The notes beneath the pieces were generated by a model. The model was not told where the DNA came from and did no database searches. It saw nothing but the letters and a program-made list of their open reading frames with translations. Below, piece by piece: positions 1-10,224 of a stretch of DNA of 64,000 nt. Source of the stretch: CAVTRI01 sp963737075 (GTDB lineage: Bacteria > Actinomycetota > Acidimicrobiia > Acidimicrobiales > Palsa-688); the NCBI GenBank assembly GCA_963737075.1, contig CAVTRI010000002.1:930001-994000 (forward strand), written 5' to 3'. The translations under genes and the position numbers were made by a program. How positions within the stretch are numbered: position 1 is the first letter of the stretch; the number at the start of each line of letters is the position of its first letter.

Positions 1-333
1 GACCGCCACGCACACGCCCGAGGCCCGGGCGTGATCGAGAGCGTGTTCCATCAGCCGAGTGCACACCAGCTGGCCGAGGCCGGCGTCGCCGTCGAGCACG
101 AGCCCGGAGTCCCACGATTCGACGATGCGCAACGCGGGAGTCGGGTTGTTATCGCCGGCGAGCAGACGGTCTACATACCACGGCAGGCGCTGGAAGCCGT
201 GAGTATCGACGCCACGCCGGTCAGCCTCCAGCTGGGCATCAACGACGACGGCCGCGTCCCCCGGTGGCATCCCCGCTCGTGCGTAGGCGGCATGCGCCCA
301 TTCGACCAGGGCGTTGACAGGCAGCTCACGCAT
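1..333 (-). CDS. Malate/L-lactate dehydrogenase family (Ldh_2), N-terminal part
   Basis: The first 111 codons of a gene that runs off the left edge of the window. The translation begins MRELPVNALVEWAHAA and contains DRRGVDTHGFQRLPWYV, the N-terminal signature of the Ldh_2 family of NAD(P)-dependent 2-hydroxyacid oxidoreductases (malate, lactate, sulfolactate or ureidoglycolate dehydrogenases). This family is unrelated to classical Rossmann MDH/LDH. The ATG overlaps the end of the upstream dehydrogenase gene by 8 bp, so the two are probably translationally coupled and act in one catabolic pathway. The substrate cannot be told from this fragment. Confidence 0.8.
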   Translation of the reverse strand, partial: MRELPVNALVEWAHAAYARAGMPPGDAAVVVDAQLEADRRGVDTHGFQRLPWYVDRLLAGDNNPTPALRIVESWDSGLVLDGDAGLGQLVCTRLMEHALDHARASGVCVAV

Positions 334-1420
334 CGGAGGTCAGCCGCGAACGCACGGCGTCGGCAAAGTCGTCGGTCCGGGCGGTCCCACCGACATCAGG
401 AGTCAGGCGGTCGCCAGCGGCGATAGCGGCGTCGACCGCCGCCTCCAGGCGGGTTGCCTCGCCGGGGAGGCCCAGGTGTGCGAGCAGCATGACCGCGGTC
501 AGGATGGTGGCTGTCGGATTGATGATCCCCTGCCCGGCGATGTCAGGCGCGGTGCCGTGCACGGGCTCGAAATAGGCGAAGTCCTCGCCGTAGCAACCGC
601 TGGGCACAACACCCAGCCCACCAACCGTCGCCGCCCCCTCGTCGGAGAGGATGTCACCGTACAGATTTGGAAGCAGGACGACGTCGAGCTCGTAGGGGTC
701 GGCGACCAGCCGGCGAGCAAAGTCGTCGGCCAGATAGTCCTCGAACTCGAGGTCGGGGTACTCGGCCGCAACCGAGCGCGCGACCTCTCGGAAATAGCCG
801 TCGCTGCGGGGAAGCACATTCCATTTCACGGCGGTCGTGACACGGCCCGGCCGACCTTGTGCCTTCCGCTTCCGCGCGAGCTGGCACGCCGAGTGGGCAG
901 CGCGCCCCGTGGACTCGCGTGTGATGACCTTCACCGCGTAGCGGCCGTCGCTCGCGGCCGACGGTGGGTATCGCGCCTCGATTCGTCCGCCCCATGGTCG
1001 GGTATCCAGACCGCTCGCCAGCAACGTGGCCAGGTCGCCCTCGATGCCGCAATACAGATCCTCGACGTTCTCCCGGACGATCACGTAGTCGATACCCTCC
1101 GGACAGCGGAGAGGTGACGGCAGGCCCGGCCGCCACTTGATCGGGCGGACATTCGCATACGTGCCGCGCCCCCACCGCAGGTAGGCCATTCCCCCGGTCT
1201 TTCCGCTCGTCGAGCCGTAGAGCACCGTGTCGGACCGGTCGACCGCCGCCCGCACGAGCGCCTCCCCCTCGGCCCTATCCATGCCGGAGAACGCCGCGCC
1301 ATCAGGCAGCACCTCGAAGTCGATCGGGAGCGCCATGGCTTCGAGCACGCTGAGCGTCGCCCGAACGGCCTCAGGCGCACTGTCGTCGCCGGGGATAACG
1401 GCCACGCGGTAACGGCTCAC
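326..1420 (-). CDS. Isocitrate/isopropylmalate dehydrogenase family protein
   Basis: A beta-decarboxylating NAD(P)-dependent dehydrogenase of about 364 residues, normal for the family. It opens with YRVAVIPGD, carries VRENVEDLYCGIEG (active-site region), the KWN lysine segment, LPNLYGDILSDEGA (metal-binding Asp) and FEPVHGTAPDIAGQG near the C-terminus. These fit tartrate, isopropylmalate or NAD-isocitrate dehydrogenases; substrate-specific residues were not resolved. The GTG at 1420 places the protein start directly before the conserved first strand; an in-frame ATG at 1456 is the alternative. It overlaps the downstream Ldh_2 gene, suggesting a two-step hydroxyacid pathway rather than a TCA enzyme. 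Confidence 0.85.
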   Translation of the reverse strand: MSRYRVAVIPGDDSAPEAVRATLSVLEAMALPIDFEVLPDGAAFSGMDRAEGEALVRAAVDRSDTVLYGSTSGKTGGMAYLRWGRGTYANVRPIKWRPGLPSPLRCPEGIDYVIVRENVEDLYCGIEGDLATLLASGLDTRPWGGRIEARYPPSAASDGRYAVKVITRESTGRAAHSACQLARKRKAQGRPGRVTTAVKWNVLPRSDGYFREVARSVAAEYPDLEFEDYLADDFARRLVADPYELDVVLLPNLYGDILSDEGAATVGGLGVVPSGCYGEDFAYFEPVHGTAPDIAGQGIINPTATILTAVMLLAHLGLPGEATRLEAAVDAAIAAGDRLTPDVGGTARTDDFADAVRSRLTSDA

Positions 1421-1481
1421 CCGCCATGCATACCACGGGAGGATCCGCCCATGCATGGGCCCATGAGGTTAGGACTCAGGG

Positions 1482-3341
1482 TTAGCGAGGAGCATCTACG
1501 CCGGATGCCCGGGGCGATGTGCGACCGAGGTGAGCGCAGGCTATCTCGACTGACCCAATTGCCTCGATCAGCGAGCCGGGCAGAGCGTCTGTACGGGCAG
1601 GACCGGTTGTATCGCCGGGTGATCGGCCCGCTTCGCCCCTGACCATCAAGTCAGACCCGGAAAGGACCCGTGTCATGCGCTCGATGCGCTCCGCCGCGTT
1701 GTCTATCTGGCCGCAAACGGCGGGCGTCATCTGGTCGGCTGGCACCGACAGCGCGAGCCAGGCCTCTTGATCCCACAACTCGGCGACCGCGGCCGAAATG
1801 CGGCTCGCGGCGTTCAGGTACGTCCCTCCCACCGTGGTTGGCTCAGCCATGGCCCGATCCACGACAGCCAGCAGGTCGTCGGTGGCCGCTCGCGCCGAAC
1901 GCCTTGCCGCCAGCCGTTCCTGCGGGCTCTCGTGACCGATGGCCCGCAGGTATCTCGCACAGTCGGCCAAGGCGGCCCGGCTGCGCTCGTTAAGCAGGCC
2001 GCGCTCTGAGCCGGGCAGAATCGCGACAGTGGCGATCAGGCCGATGGCCGCCCCGAGCAAGGTGTTTACTACCCGGATGTCGGCCACCTGCCAATGACCG
2101 GGAGCCGCCACGTTCAGCAACACGATGACCAGAGGCGTGATGAACACGACGGCGAGCCCGTAGTTGACCCGGAGGACGCTGATCCCAACGACCGCTAACG
2201 CGAACATGACGGCGGTCAGGCCCCACGCGCTGGACACCGTGATGACCACCAGAATGCTCAGCAGCGCCCCCAGGACTGTTCCGGCAACCCGGTGGATGGT
2301 GGACGTCGCGGATAGCGACAGCTGCGGTTTGACGACAACGGCAATGGTGATCAGCACCCAGTACCCCTTCTCAAGCCCCAGGCTGCGGCCCACCGCCAGC
2401 CCGGCCCCGACTGCAAGAGAGAACCGTACGGCGTACAAGAACCAGAACGAGGACGGGCTGAGGCTTGCTTTCAGCTTCGTCAGTGCCCCCGCCGTATGCG
2501 CCGGGGGCACTGGCTCGCCAGGAGCGATCGCCCCATCCGTTTCGGCGGAGACGGTAGCGAGCATCCGGCAGAGTGCCAACAGCACACGGTCATCCTCGTG
2601 GCCAGAAGGGAGACGGCTGGTTGCCGAGTCACAGATGCGGCGAGCCTTCGCAGCGCTCGACTGGCCGGGCCGCCCATCCCGGTCCAGGTCCCTGCCCACA
2701 GCGGCTAGCCCTTCGCCTAGGTCGGTGACCAGCCTCCGGCTTTCCGCGGCGGCACCTCGCGCCTCGTCGTGGCGCCAGCAACCCGTCGGCCAGAAGGACC
2801 GCGTACGTGCATGACCGCTCGCCGACCTGCGCCAGCAGACGCAATTGGCCGGGCATCGGGGGAGTGCGGCTGACCCGGAAAGCATGCCATCGGGTCACCG
2901 CCTCGGCCTCGTGCGTCAGTGATTCCGCGCGCGCCGCAGCTCGGTCCAGGACGCGGCTCGGAGCGAACGCGCGGACCAGCACCAGCAGGTCGGCGGCGGC
3001 GACAAGACTGCGGCCCCACGCCCGCACGACTGGCCGGTGCGGGTGGAACGGCCACAACACGGTGATCACGAGGATGGCCCACACCCCGCCGACCGCCACG
3101 AGGCCCATGTATCTGGCCGCGTGCGCCACGCTTGGCACGCCGAACCCAATGCCAATGATGAACATCAAGCATTCAACGACCCCAGGCCGACCACCAGGCC
3201 GTTGACGCTGCGGTCAGTCGCCAGCCCGACCGCGACCGGTGCCGCCAGACAGATGCCCACACGCACCCCGGCGGCGACGTCCAAGCCGTCCCGGTCCAGG
3301 TGCAACGCCCTCTGCCACGGCCCCCGAACTGACAGCCCCAC
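1482..3341 (-). pseudogene. FUSC-family membrane efflux protein, two compensating frameshifts
   Basis: Three reading-frame pieces together make a protein of about 620 residues of the FUSC/aromatic-acid exporter type. The N-terminal piece (3341 to about 3170) has a membrane segment with GICLAAPVAVGLA. The middle piece (to about 2790) continues with MMFIIGIGFGVPSVAHAARY. The last piece has the second membrane block, including GYWVLITIAVVVKPQLS and HRVAGTVLGALLSILVV, typical of the C-terminal FUSC domain. The frames are 2, 0, 2, so the two shifts cancel. Either the gene is dead or the sequence has two indel errors. The likely role is export of small organic compounds across the cytoplasmic membrane. 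Confidence 0.75.
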
Positions 3342-3462
3342 GCAAGCATTGTGCCCCAAGCCGCCCTCCCGGTGAGACAGCCTTTGCCACTTGTCCACAG
3401 GACGGCACAGATGGTTAGGATGCCTCCAGGTGGGTGAACGTCGCGAAAGGGGCCCGTCGTTC

Positions 3463-6216
3463 GTGCTACAGGGGCAAGCAGACGATGTCTTTGTCGGGCG
3501 ACAGACGGAGTTGGCCCGGATCGGCGACGTTTGGGCGAGGATGGAAGCGGGTGAGCCGTGGCTGGTGAGCATCGAAGGCGAGTCGGGCATCGGCAAGACG
3601 GCGTTGGCAACCGAGGCAGTGCGGTCCTCGGGTGCAACCGTTTTGTGGGCACGCTGCGATCCCGCCGAGTCTGACCTCCAGTACGGGGTGATCGAACAAC
3701 TCGGGCGGGGACTCGGTCGTAATCTCCTGGGCGACCGTGCCGTCCTCACCACAGCGGTGTCAACATCCTCGTCGCTCGCCGTGGGAGCCGGGCTATTGGA
3801 AGTAATCGGGACCGTCTTGGCCGCCGGGCCGGTCGTGATCATCATCGACGATGTGCAGTGGGCGGACATCCGCTCGGTCGAAGCCCTGTCCTTCGTGTTC
3901 CGGAGGCTGTCGGTCGATCCCGTCCTGGTCATGGCAGTGGTGCGCGGTGACCGGGAGCATCTGGATGAACGGGTCCGGCGGATGCTTTTGAGCGTGCCGC
4001 ACCGTCTGCATTTTCGATTGTCGGGCTTAGGCCTCGAAGACCTGTCTCCTCTGGCTGCCGCGGTAAGCGGTGCTCCGCTGGACGCCGACTCCGCTCGTCG
4101 CTTGTTCGACACAACGCAGGGGCACACGTTATATGTCCGAACGATGCTGAGCGATCCGGAGAGCTTGGCTCGACTGGGATCGAACCCGATACTCCCACGG
4201 TCGCTGGCAACGGTCATTGGCGACCAGCTTTCAGGCCTCGCGGCGGATACTCGCTCGCTGCTGGAGATGCTTGCGGTCGTGGATGCTCGCCTGCCATTGG
4301 CAATCCTGGGAGATGCGGCTGGGATATCGTCGCCGAGCGCCGCCATCGAGTCGGCCGTGATCGCTGGCCTGGTGGACTGGTGGCCGCAGGAGCCGACCTG
4401 TCCGGTGGGGATCCGTCACCCGTTACAGCGGGAGGCTATCTACGCCGGTATGCACCCTGGCAAGCGCCGAGACTTCCACGCCCGAGCGGTCTCGCTGGTC
4501 GACGATGGACGAGCTTGGACGCACCGCGTGGCCTCCCTTGACGGGCCGGATGAGATGTTGGCCAGTCAGCTCGAGCAACTGGCAGCCAAAGAGGTGAGCG
4601 CAGGTCAAATGGCGGTAGCGGCAACTCATCTGCTGTGGGCATCGGACATCTCGCCTGTCAGAGTCGGTCGGGAACGGCGATTGCTCACTGCTGCTCTGTA
4701 TTTGACGCGGCTGGCGGAAAGTCGCGGTCTCGAGCTGCGAAATGAGGTAGAGGCATCGGCACCCTGCTGCCTGCGCAGCGGTGTACTCGGGGTGATGGCC
4801 GTGGCGACCGGCCAGCTTGCTGAAGCAGAGCGGCGATTCTGCGAAGCGCTAGCCGAGGCCAGTGATGACCCTCGTGACCAAGAGCTGGCCGCGGCGTTCA
4901 CCCTGCGGCTGGCCGCCCTATATGCCACCCGGGGCGAGGGCGACAGGGCGAAGTCGTCAGCGCTGAGAGCACTCGACATGCGACGGCTGGATCCAGCGTC
5001 CGACAGCCAGGCCCGGACCATTGTGGCCGTCGGCGTGTCACAAACAGACGGTGTCTCGAAGGCCTTGGCCGAACTTGCCCATCTGCACCCCGATCCCACT
5101 CGGGTCGAGGGGACTCATGCCGATGGACTGTCGGCTCGGGGTTTGTTCCATTTGTTGGCAGGAGATCTCAAACGAGCCGTGGCCGATCTCAACGCCAGCC
5201 TCCAGCTCTTTCGTAAAGGGGTCTCCCTTACGACGAGTTTGCGCACCTACAGCTATCTTGTGCTGGCCCAATACTTCTCCGGCGCATGGGACGACGCCTT
5301 GTTGACGGCCGAGCAGGGATTGCTGGAGGCGGGTATCCATCCCCGTCCTATCGCGCTGCCATTGGTGCACCTGGCGGCGACGTGTGTCCCTGCTGGTCGG
5401 GGAGACGTCGAGGAGGCCGAACGCCACGTCTACATCGCCGAACAGGCGGCAAAGACCCCAGACTTCAGCCAGGTGGGGCTGTACTCCGGAATGGCCCGAG
5501 CCCTCGTGTGTCAAGCTGCGGGCGATTACCAGGGGATCGCTGCGGCGCTGCGTGACTGGTTGGAGGACCAGACCCTCGAGGGCCGTTCTCGCGTAGAGGG
5601 AGTCCTCTGGCGCCCGCTCCTGATCGAAGGATTGATCGGCTCGGGCCAACATGAACCGGCCGCGGTCGCGCTCGGCGAGCTGATACCCGGCGCCATCTCC
5701 GTGACCTATCTGCAGCCTGCTCTGGCCTGGTTGCAAGGTTGGCTCGAAGAAGAGCAGGGCCGTCCAGACGTGGCACGGCAGATCTACCAGCAGGGCGAAG
5801 ACTCGACGGGCGCGGGCAGCCCGCTGTACCGGGCCCGGTTGTTACTGGCATACGGTCGTCTCCTCCGGAGGATCGGCGAGCGCCGGGCGGCCCTGGAACG
5901 TTTACGCCAGGCAAACGATCTCTTTCGAGCGTTCGGCGCCCGTCCGTTGGTAGCCCAAACTGACGACGAACTCGCCGCCTGCGGCTTGCCCGGACCTGTT
6001 CGGAGACGATCGGTACTGGAAATGACCACTCGGGAGCGTGAGGTTGCCTACCTGATCGGGCAGCGAATGACCAACAGCGAGATAGCCGCCGAGCTGTTCA
6101 TCACCCCGAAGGCCGTCGAGTACCACCTGGGCAACATCTATGCCAAGTATGGGCTGAAGGGGCGCCAGCAGCTGCGGCGCTTCCTTGAGGACGCCCGCCG
6201 GCCGGCTCCGGTTTGA
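3463..6216 (+). CDS. LuxR-family regulator with N-terminal AAA ATPase (LAL/MalT-like)
   Basis: A protein of about 917 residues, the usual size of large ATP-binding LuxR (LAL) regulators. It begins with VFVGRQTELARI, then Walker A GESGIGKT (about residues 39-46) and Walker B VVIIIDDVQWAD (about 124-135). A long helical TPR-like middle follows. The C-terminal LuxR helix-turn-helix is TTREREVAYLIGQRMTNSEI followed by TPKAVEYHLGNIYAKYGLKG. These proteins bind ATP and an inducer and activate transcription. The GTG at 3463 is preferred because GAAAGGGG lies 10 bases upstream and the conserved start follows at once; TTG 3391 and GTG 3430 are in-frame alternatives. It is divergent from the FUSC gene. 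A truncated paralogue lies at 17100-17313. Confidence 0.92.
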   Translation: MLQGQADDVFVGRQTELARIGDVWARMEAGEPWLVSIEGESGIGKTALATEAVRSSGATVLWARCDPAESDLQYGVIEQLGRGLGRNLLGDRAVLTTAVSTSSSLAVGAGLLEVIGTVLAAGPVVIIIDDVQWADIRSVEALSFVFRRLSVDPVLVMAVVRGDREHLDERVRRMLLSVPHRLHFRLSGLGLEDLSPLAAAVSGAPLDADSARRLFDTTQGHTLYVRTMLSDPESLARLGSNPILPRSLATVIGDQLSGLAADTRSLLEMLAVVDARLPLAILGDAAGISSPSAAIESAVIAGLVDWWPQEPTCPVGIRHPLQREAIYAGMHPGKRRDFHARAVSLVDDGRAWTHRVASLDGPDEMLASQLEQLAAKEVSAGQMAVAATHLLWASDISPVRVGRERRLLTAALYLTRLAESRGLELRNEVEASAPCCLRSGVLGVMAVATGQLAEAERRFCEALAEASDDPRDQELAAAFTLRLAALYATRGEGDRAKSSALRALDMRRLDPASDSQARTIVAVGVSQTDGVSKALAELAHLHPDPTRVEGTHADGLSARGLFHLLAGDLKRAVADLNASLQLFRKGVSLTTSLRTYSYLVLAQYFSGAWDDALLTAEQGLLEAGIHPRPIALPLVHLAATCVPAGRGDVEEAERHVYIAEQAAKTPDFSQVGLYSGMARALVCQAAGDYQGIAAALRDWLEDQTLEGRSRVEGVLWRPLLIEGLIGSGQHEPAAVALGELIPGAISVTYLQPALAWLQGWLEEEQGRPDVARQIYQQGEDSTGAGSPLYRARLLLAYGRLLRRIGERRAALERLRQANDLFRAFGARPLVAQTDDELAACGLPGPVRRRSVLEMTTREREVAYLIGQRMTNSEIAAELFITPKAVEYHLGNIYAKYGLKGRQQLRRFLEDARRPAPV

Positions 6217-6263
6217 ACGGTGACACCAGGCCGACGCCTCCAACGCGGTCTCCGCGCAACCGC

Positions 6264-7594
6264 TCAGCTCCGGCCACGGTCACCCTGGGTTCGCCGGGCG
6301 ACCCAGGCACCAGGAAGGCTGACCATCGCGAGCGTCGCGCGGAGACGCCGGTCAGGTCTCAGATACCGGAGAACGACGTCACCCTGTCCGGCATCGACGC
6401 GAGATGCGTTGAGCCTCGGGCTGCCGCTGGCCGCTGGCCGTCGAAGGAGGAACCGGGCTGTCATGGGATACAGGAGAGCGGACAGCATGCCTGCGGCGAC
6501 CAGCGAGGACGCGTTGATCGGAAGCATGCGTCCCTCCGAGACACCAATGGTGGTGATCACCACAATGAGGGGCAGTCCCGTAACTGATAAAAAGGCTAAT
6601 GGAACGAGCTCGCGCCGGGTCAGGTCGCGGCGGTAGAGGAGCAGCGCCGGCGTCCCCCGAACGGCGAGGAACAGCACGAGGAACAACGGGACCCGCAAGA
6701 GTCCACTGGACGAAGACGTGAGCGCATGCAAGTTGAACTGCATGCCGCTGGTAATGAAGAAGATCGGTACCAGCAGCCCGAAGCCGATTGCCTCGAGCTT
6801 ACCCCGGACCACCGGGCTGTCATCCCCACGAACGAGCAGGCGGATGACGATCCCTGCCGCGAACGCCCCCAGCAGCACATCGAGGCCGATTCGGAACGCG
6901 AGGTACACCAGCGCCACGATCAACAGCACCGATATCCGTACCGGGAGCTGGGTGCTCGACTGCAGGTGCCTGTGCATCAACGACACCACCCGAGGCGGCT
7001 GCGGCCTGGCGGCGATGAGCGCCACCGCGACAGCAACCACGACAAAGAGCACGAGCCACAATGCCGTCTGCAACGGTGCCCGGTGATCGAGGAGCACCGC
7101 CACCCCAGAATGGGGCCGAACTCGCCGACACTTCCGACGGCCAGGACCCGGGTGCCGAAGCGACCTTCGAGTAGGCCGGCATCGCGCAGGATTGGGAGGA
7201 GCGTGCCGAGCGCGGTGGTGGTGAGCGCCAAGCCGACGATCAGGACACTCAGCACCGCTCCTGTAGTCACCAATACGACAGCGACCAACAAGCCCAAACC
7301 TAGTGAAATGACCCAACCGAGCTCAGCCAGCTGGAGCGCGCGACCCCGAATGCGGGGCAGGTCCAACTCGTAGCCGGCCAGGAACATCAGGTAGGACAAT
7401 CCCATGTCCGCTAGAGCGGTAATGACGCTGTCAATGTGCGCGATGCCGAGCACGGCGGGCCCGATCGCGATACCCAGTCCAATCTCGAAGACGACATCCG
7501 GGACGCCGACCTTTCCGGTCAGCTCCGCCAGGATGGGAGACAGGACAGCCACGACGCCTATAACCATCAGCGTCGCCACAGTCGTCAAGGTCAC
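6264..7594 (-). pseudogene. CPA2-type cation/proton antiporter, frameshifted
   Basis: The N-terminal half (7594 to about 7105) reads as a multi-spanning membrane protein with PDVVFEIGLGIAIGPAVLG and MGLSYLMFLAGYELD, the signature of the KefB/NapA-like Na+/H+ (K+/H+) exchanger family. The second half (about 7100 to 6264) continues in another frame with PLQTALWLVLFVVVAV, LDVLLGAFAAGIVIRLL and GLLVPIFFITSGMQFNL, the family's C-terminal helices. A single shift occurs right after GEFGPILG. Joined, it is about 440 residues, close to normal, without a cytosolic RCK/TrkA domain. It is the last gene of the minus-strand group with the DMT permease and the esterase. Confidence 0.8.
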
Positions 7595-7627
7595 GGCGCC
7601 CCTCCACGTTCCAAACTCAGTGCACGC

Positions 7628-8587
7628 TTATGCATGTCCGACGCTCCTACCTGGGACATCAGGCGCGATGGCCGGAGCGGGTGAATGCTGACCTGGACCA
7701 GGTTCGGCGGACTTCCTCAGCCGTTTGGCTTCGTCGGCAGTCATAACCGGTGGGGCCCACATTGAAAGCGCGATGACACCGATGGCGAGAACAGCCAGCG
7801 AAAGCACCGCGCCGACCACTGCCCCGGGTGTAGATCGCAGACCTTCGTGGAAAAGTTCCACGCCAAGGGCGATGCTGGCCAACGGATCGACGATGAGCAT
7901 CGTCGCCTGTGAAGCCGCGAGCGGCCCGACGCTGAATGCTCCCTGGAGCAGGGTGGTGCCGAGGAGGCCGCTCGAAATCATCGCGTACAGCGGCCAGTGC
8001 ACGAGCAGTCCGACCAATCCGTGGCGCGCCAACACGTCGACGGACTCCTTCACGAAAGCGGCGTCAACCGACCAGACGACGGCGGTGGCGGCGCCGAAGA
8101 GCGCTGCTCGACGGCCGGGGGAGCCGTGGCGACTGAGCAGGAGCAGCACGACGACTGCTGCCCCCCGGGTGGTCACGGCGACCAGCCATGCACCCGCGGT
8201 CGGGACATGGCTCCCCTCGGTCGGAGACGCCACGAGCAGGAAGGCTCCTAGCCCGACGCAGAGCAGGAGCGCCGCCAACCACGTGCGGCCGGCGATCCCG
8301 TCGCGCAGCACAAAGACCCGGAGTGCGAGAGTGAAGATCAGTTCCAGCACGAGAACGGGCTGAACGACCGACAAGGGCCCGAAGTAGAGGGCGACTGCCG
8401 AGAACCCGAAGGTGCCGACAAGGAACAAGGCGCCCAACAACCACATGGGCTGGCGGACCAGAGAGACAGCGCGTTTCCAGAGCGACGTGCCCTCGGGCGC
8501 CGACTCCACGGCTGCCAGCCGTTGCAGGATCGCACTGCAGGCATTCGAGAATGCCGACAGCACAGCGAACACGATGGCGACTGGCAT
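7628..8587 (-). CDS. DMT-superfamily (EamA-like) permease
   Basis: A 319-residue integral membrane protein with about nine or ten hydrophobic helices and no soluble domain. It starts MPVAIVFAVLSAFSNACSAI, the two-fold DMT pattern seen in actinobacterial EamA/NIPA-like transporters, and ends with a short hydrophilic Pro-rich tail. The substrate is unknown. It lies 15 bp after the esterase gene and 33 bp before the antiporter gene, so the three are probably one transcript from the shared divergent promoter near 10.0 kb. Confidence 0.8.
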   Translation of the reverse strand: MPVAIVFAVLSAFSNACSAILQRLAAVESAPEGTSLWKRAVSLVRQPMWLLGALFLVGTFGFSAVALYFGPLSVVQPVLVLELIFTLALRVFVLRDGIAGRTWLAALLLCVGLGAFLLVASPTEGSHVPTAGAWLVAVTTRGAAVVVLLLLSRHGSPGRRAALFGAATAVVWSVDAAFVKESVDVLARHGLVGLLVHWPLYAMISSGLLGTTLLQGAFSVGPLAASQATMLIVDPLASIALGVELFHEGLRSTPGAVVGAVLSLAVLAIGVIALSMWAPPVMTADEAKRLRKSAEPGPGQHSPAPAIAPDVPGRSVGHA

Positions 8588-8602
8588 GGCCCGAACCTGC
8601 TG

Positions 8603-9910
8603 CTACCCGCTACCGGGAACGCAGTGCGCCGGCACGCTCTGAGGCTCCGGAGTCAGCTTGAGCCGCCAGGACAGCCAGGGCAGCGAGTCGGCGAAGGCTT
8701 GCTTCCAGAAATTGAAGTCGTGGCTACCGGGTGGGTCGGCAAAGCACGTGTCGATGCCAGCTCGTGTCGCAAGGGGCAACAACATCTGTGCGGCCTTGAG
8801 GCTGTCACCGTCCTGGGCGCCAGACTCGAGCCAAGCACCCATACCGTCGAATCGCTGACTCGCCAGCAGATGCGCCGGGTTGTGGGCCTGATAGTCGGCC
8901 TGTGAGCCCCCGAAGAGGTCCCGAATCGTCCCGGCAGCGTCGTCACTCTGGTAGGTGGGTGATGCAAATCCCGAGTAAGACGCGAAGGCGGGGTATGCCT
9001 TTGGGTCGGTGAGAGCAAGTATGGCCGAGCAGGTTCCGCCTGCCGACAATCCCGCGACCACCATGGACCCGGGAGCGGTTTTCGCGTTGAAGTTCGTCTG
9101 CATGAACTGGGGGACATCCTGAGTGAGGTACGTCTCCCACATTCCGAAATGACTATTAACGCACTCGCTATCAGCAGAGAAGGACCCGGTGGCGTCAGGC
9201 ATGACAAGGATCGGGGCTGTTCCACCGTGCTGTTCGGCGAATGCGTTGGCGGTGGCATCTGCAAATCCGGCTCGCGTCCAATCCGAGGGATCCCCCGGGG
9301 AACCGTGGAGCAGCTCGATGACCGGGAGCTGCGGGTGGCTGGCGGCGAACCATTCCGGGGGGACCCACACGTACGCGGGCCGGGCTGTCACATGGGAATG
9401 CGTGGCCGGGATCGGCACGCTGAGGGTAGCGCCCTGTGCAGGAAGCTTTCCGGTTTGCCGCACTTGTTGGCGGATGGTGTCGAGTTGGGAGTTGTTGAGG
9501 AAATTGTTGGCCGTCTTGCCGAAGAGGCGGTCCAGCGTGGGGTAGTACTGCAAGGCCTGGTTGACCGAGCTTCCGGCCGTGACCACGGCCAAGACCACGG
9601 CGAATATTCCGAAGACCCGACGACCCCACCCAGCGGTGTGCCAACCGGCCACTACCAGTCCGGCGACGAGACACGCCACCGCGAGCCACAGGTATAAGGA
9701 CGTCGGAGCGCCGGTAGGCACGGAACCGGCAACGTCGAGCCCGATGAACAGACCGGCGACGAAGAGGGCGCCGATCGGGATGCCGATCGCGAACTCCATG
9801 AGCACCCCACGTCGCACCACCACGGCCCCGACGCACGTCAGGACCGTGACCCAGAACAGGAGGGGCGGGAACCACCCTGAGACAATCGAGAAGCTGAGCG
9901 CCGACATCAT
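8603..9910 (-). CDS. Membrane-anchored alpha/beta-hydrolase (esterase D/antigen 85-like)
   Basis: A 435-residue protein. The first 120 residues hold four predicted membrane helices. The rest is an esterase-D-type alpha/beta hydrolase with VIELLHGSPGDPSDW (oxyanion region), the nucleophile elbow VVAGLSAGGTCS and a late GSHDFNFW containing the likely catalytic His. The catalytic domain is predicted to face outside. Its divergence from the lysyl-tRNA synthetase/DUF2156 operon suggests a hydrolase acting on aminoacyl-phosphatidylglycerol or another envelope ester, as described for lipid aminoacylation loci of other Gram-positive bacteria; this role is inference. GTG/ATG choices are minor: ATG at 9910 or 9907. 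Confidence 0.82.
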   Translation of the reverse strand: MMSALSFSIVSGWFPPLLFWVTVLTCVGAVVVRRGVLMEFAIGIPIGALFVAGLFIGLDVAGSVPTGAPTSLYLWLAVACLVAGLVVAGWHTAGWGRRVFGIFAVVLAVVTAGSSVNQALQYYPTLDRLFGKTANNFLNNSQLDTIRQQVRQTGKLPAQGATLSVPIPATHSHVTARPAYVWVPPEWFAASHPQLPVIELLHGSPGDPSDWTRAGFADATANAFAEQHGGTAPILVMPDATGSFSADSECVNSHFGMWETYLTQDVPQFMQTNFNAKTAPGSMVVAGLSAGGTCSAILALTDPKAYPAFASYSGFASPTYQSDDAAGTIRDLFGGSQADYQAHNPAHLLASQRFDGMGAWLESGAQDGDSLKAAQMLLPLATRAGIDTCFADPPGSHDFNFWKQAFADSLPWLSWRLKLTPEPQSVPAHCVPGSG

Positions 9911-10004
9911 CGGATGGCTCTCCTGCTCCCAGTTGGGTCAGCGTGAGCGAGACGCATCTCCTGATCCACGCACTTCATGATCCGCGCTCTCGACCCGAGA
10001 GTCC

Positions 10005-10156
10005 CTAGGGAACTTCCCTAGTTCTTTCCCACGAGTGCCTGTGCGCTGTTTCTTCGACGGCGCCTAGCTCCCCCAGCCGGCCTGACCTGGGGTTTCGCGC
10101 GCCGGAGCTGCTCCCGCTGGGTGCCGAACGGTCGAATTAGGGAAAACCCCTAGGGA
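10005..10156. promoter_or_regulatory. Divergent promoter region with repeated CTAGGGA palindromes
   Basis: The gene-free stretch 9911-10224 separates the esterase and LysRS genes. It contains a perfect palindrome CTAGGGAACTTCCCTAG at 10005-10021. A second, looser pair, TAGGG-AAAAC-CCCTA, lies at 10138-10152 and runs into CCTAGGGA at 10149-10156. The same half-site therefore occurs at both ends of the intergenic region, in a good position for one regulator to control both transcripts. The regulator is not identified. Confidence 0.55.
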
Positions 10157-10224
10157 TTTGGGTGGCCCCCGAGTTCATGATCACCTCGGAACGACCGCAT
10201 GTGCGTTGGCAAGGGAGTGACCTG

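Noticed and set aside
314..1117. Long plus-strand open frame opposite the isocitrate/isopropylmalate dehydrogenase gene
   Set aside because: It is the antisense shadow of a conserved GC-rich gene and has no family motif.
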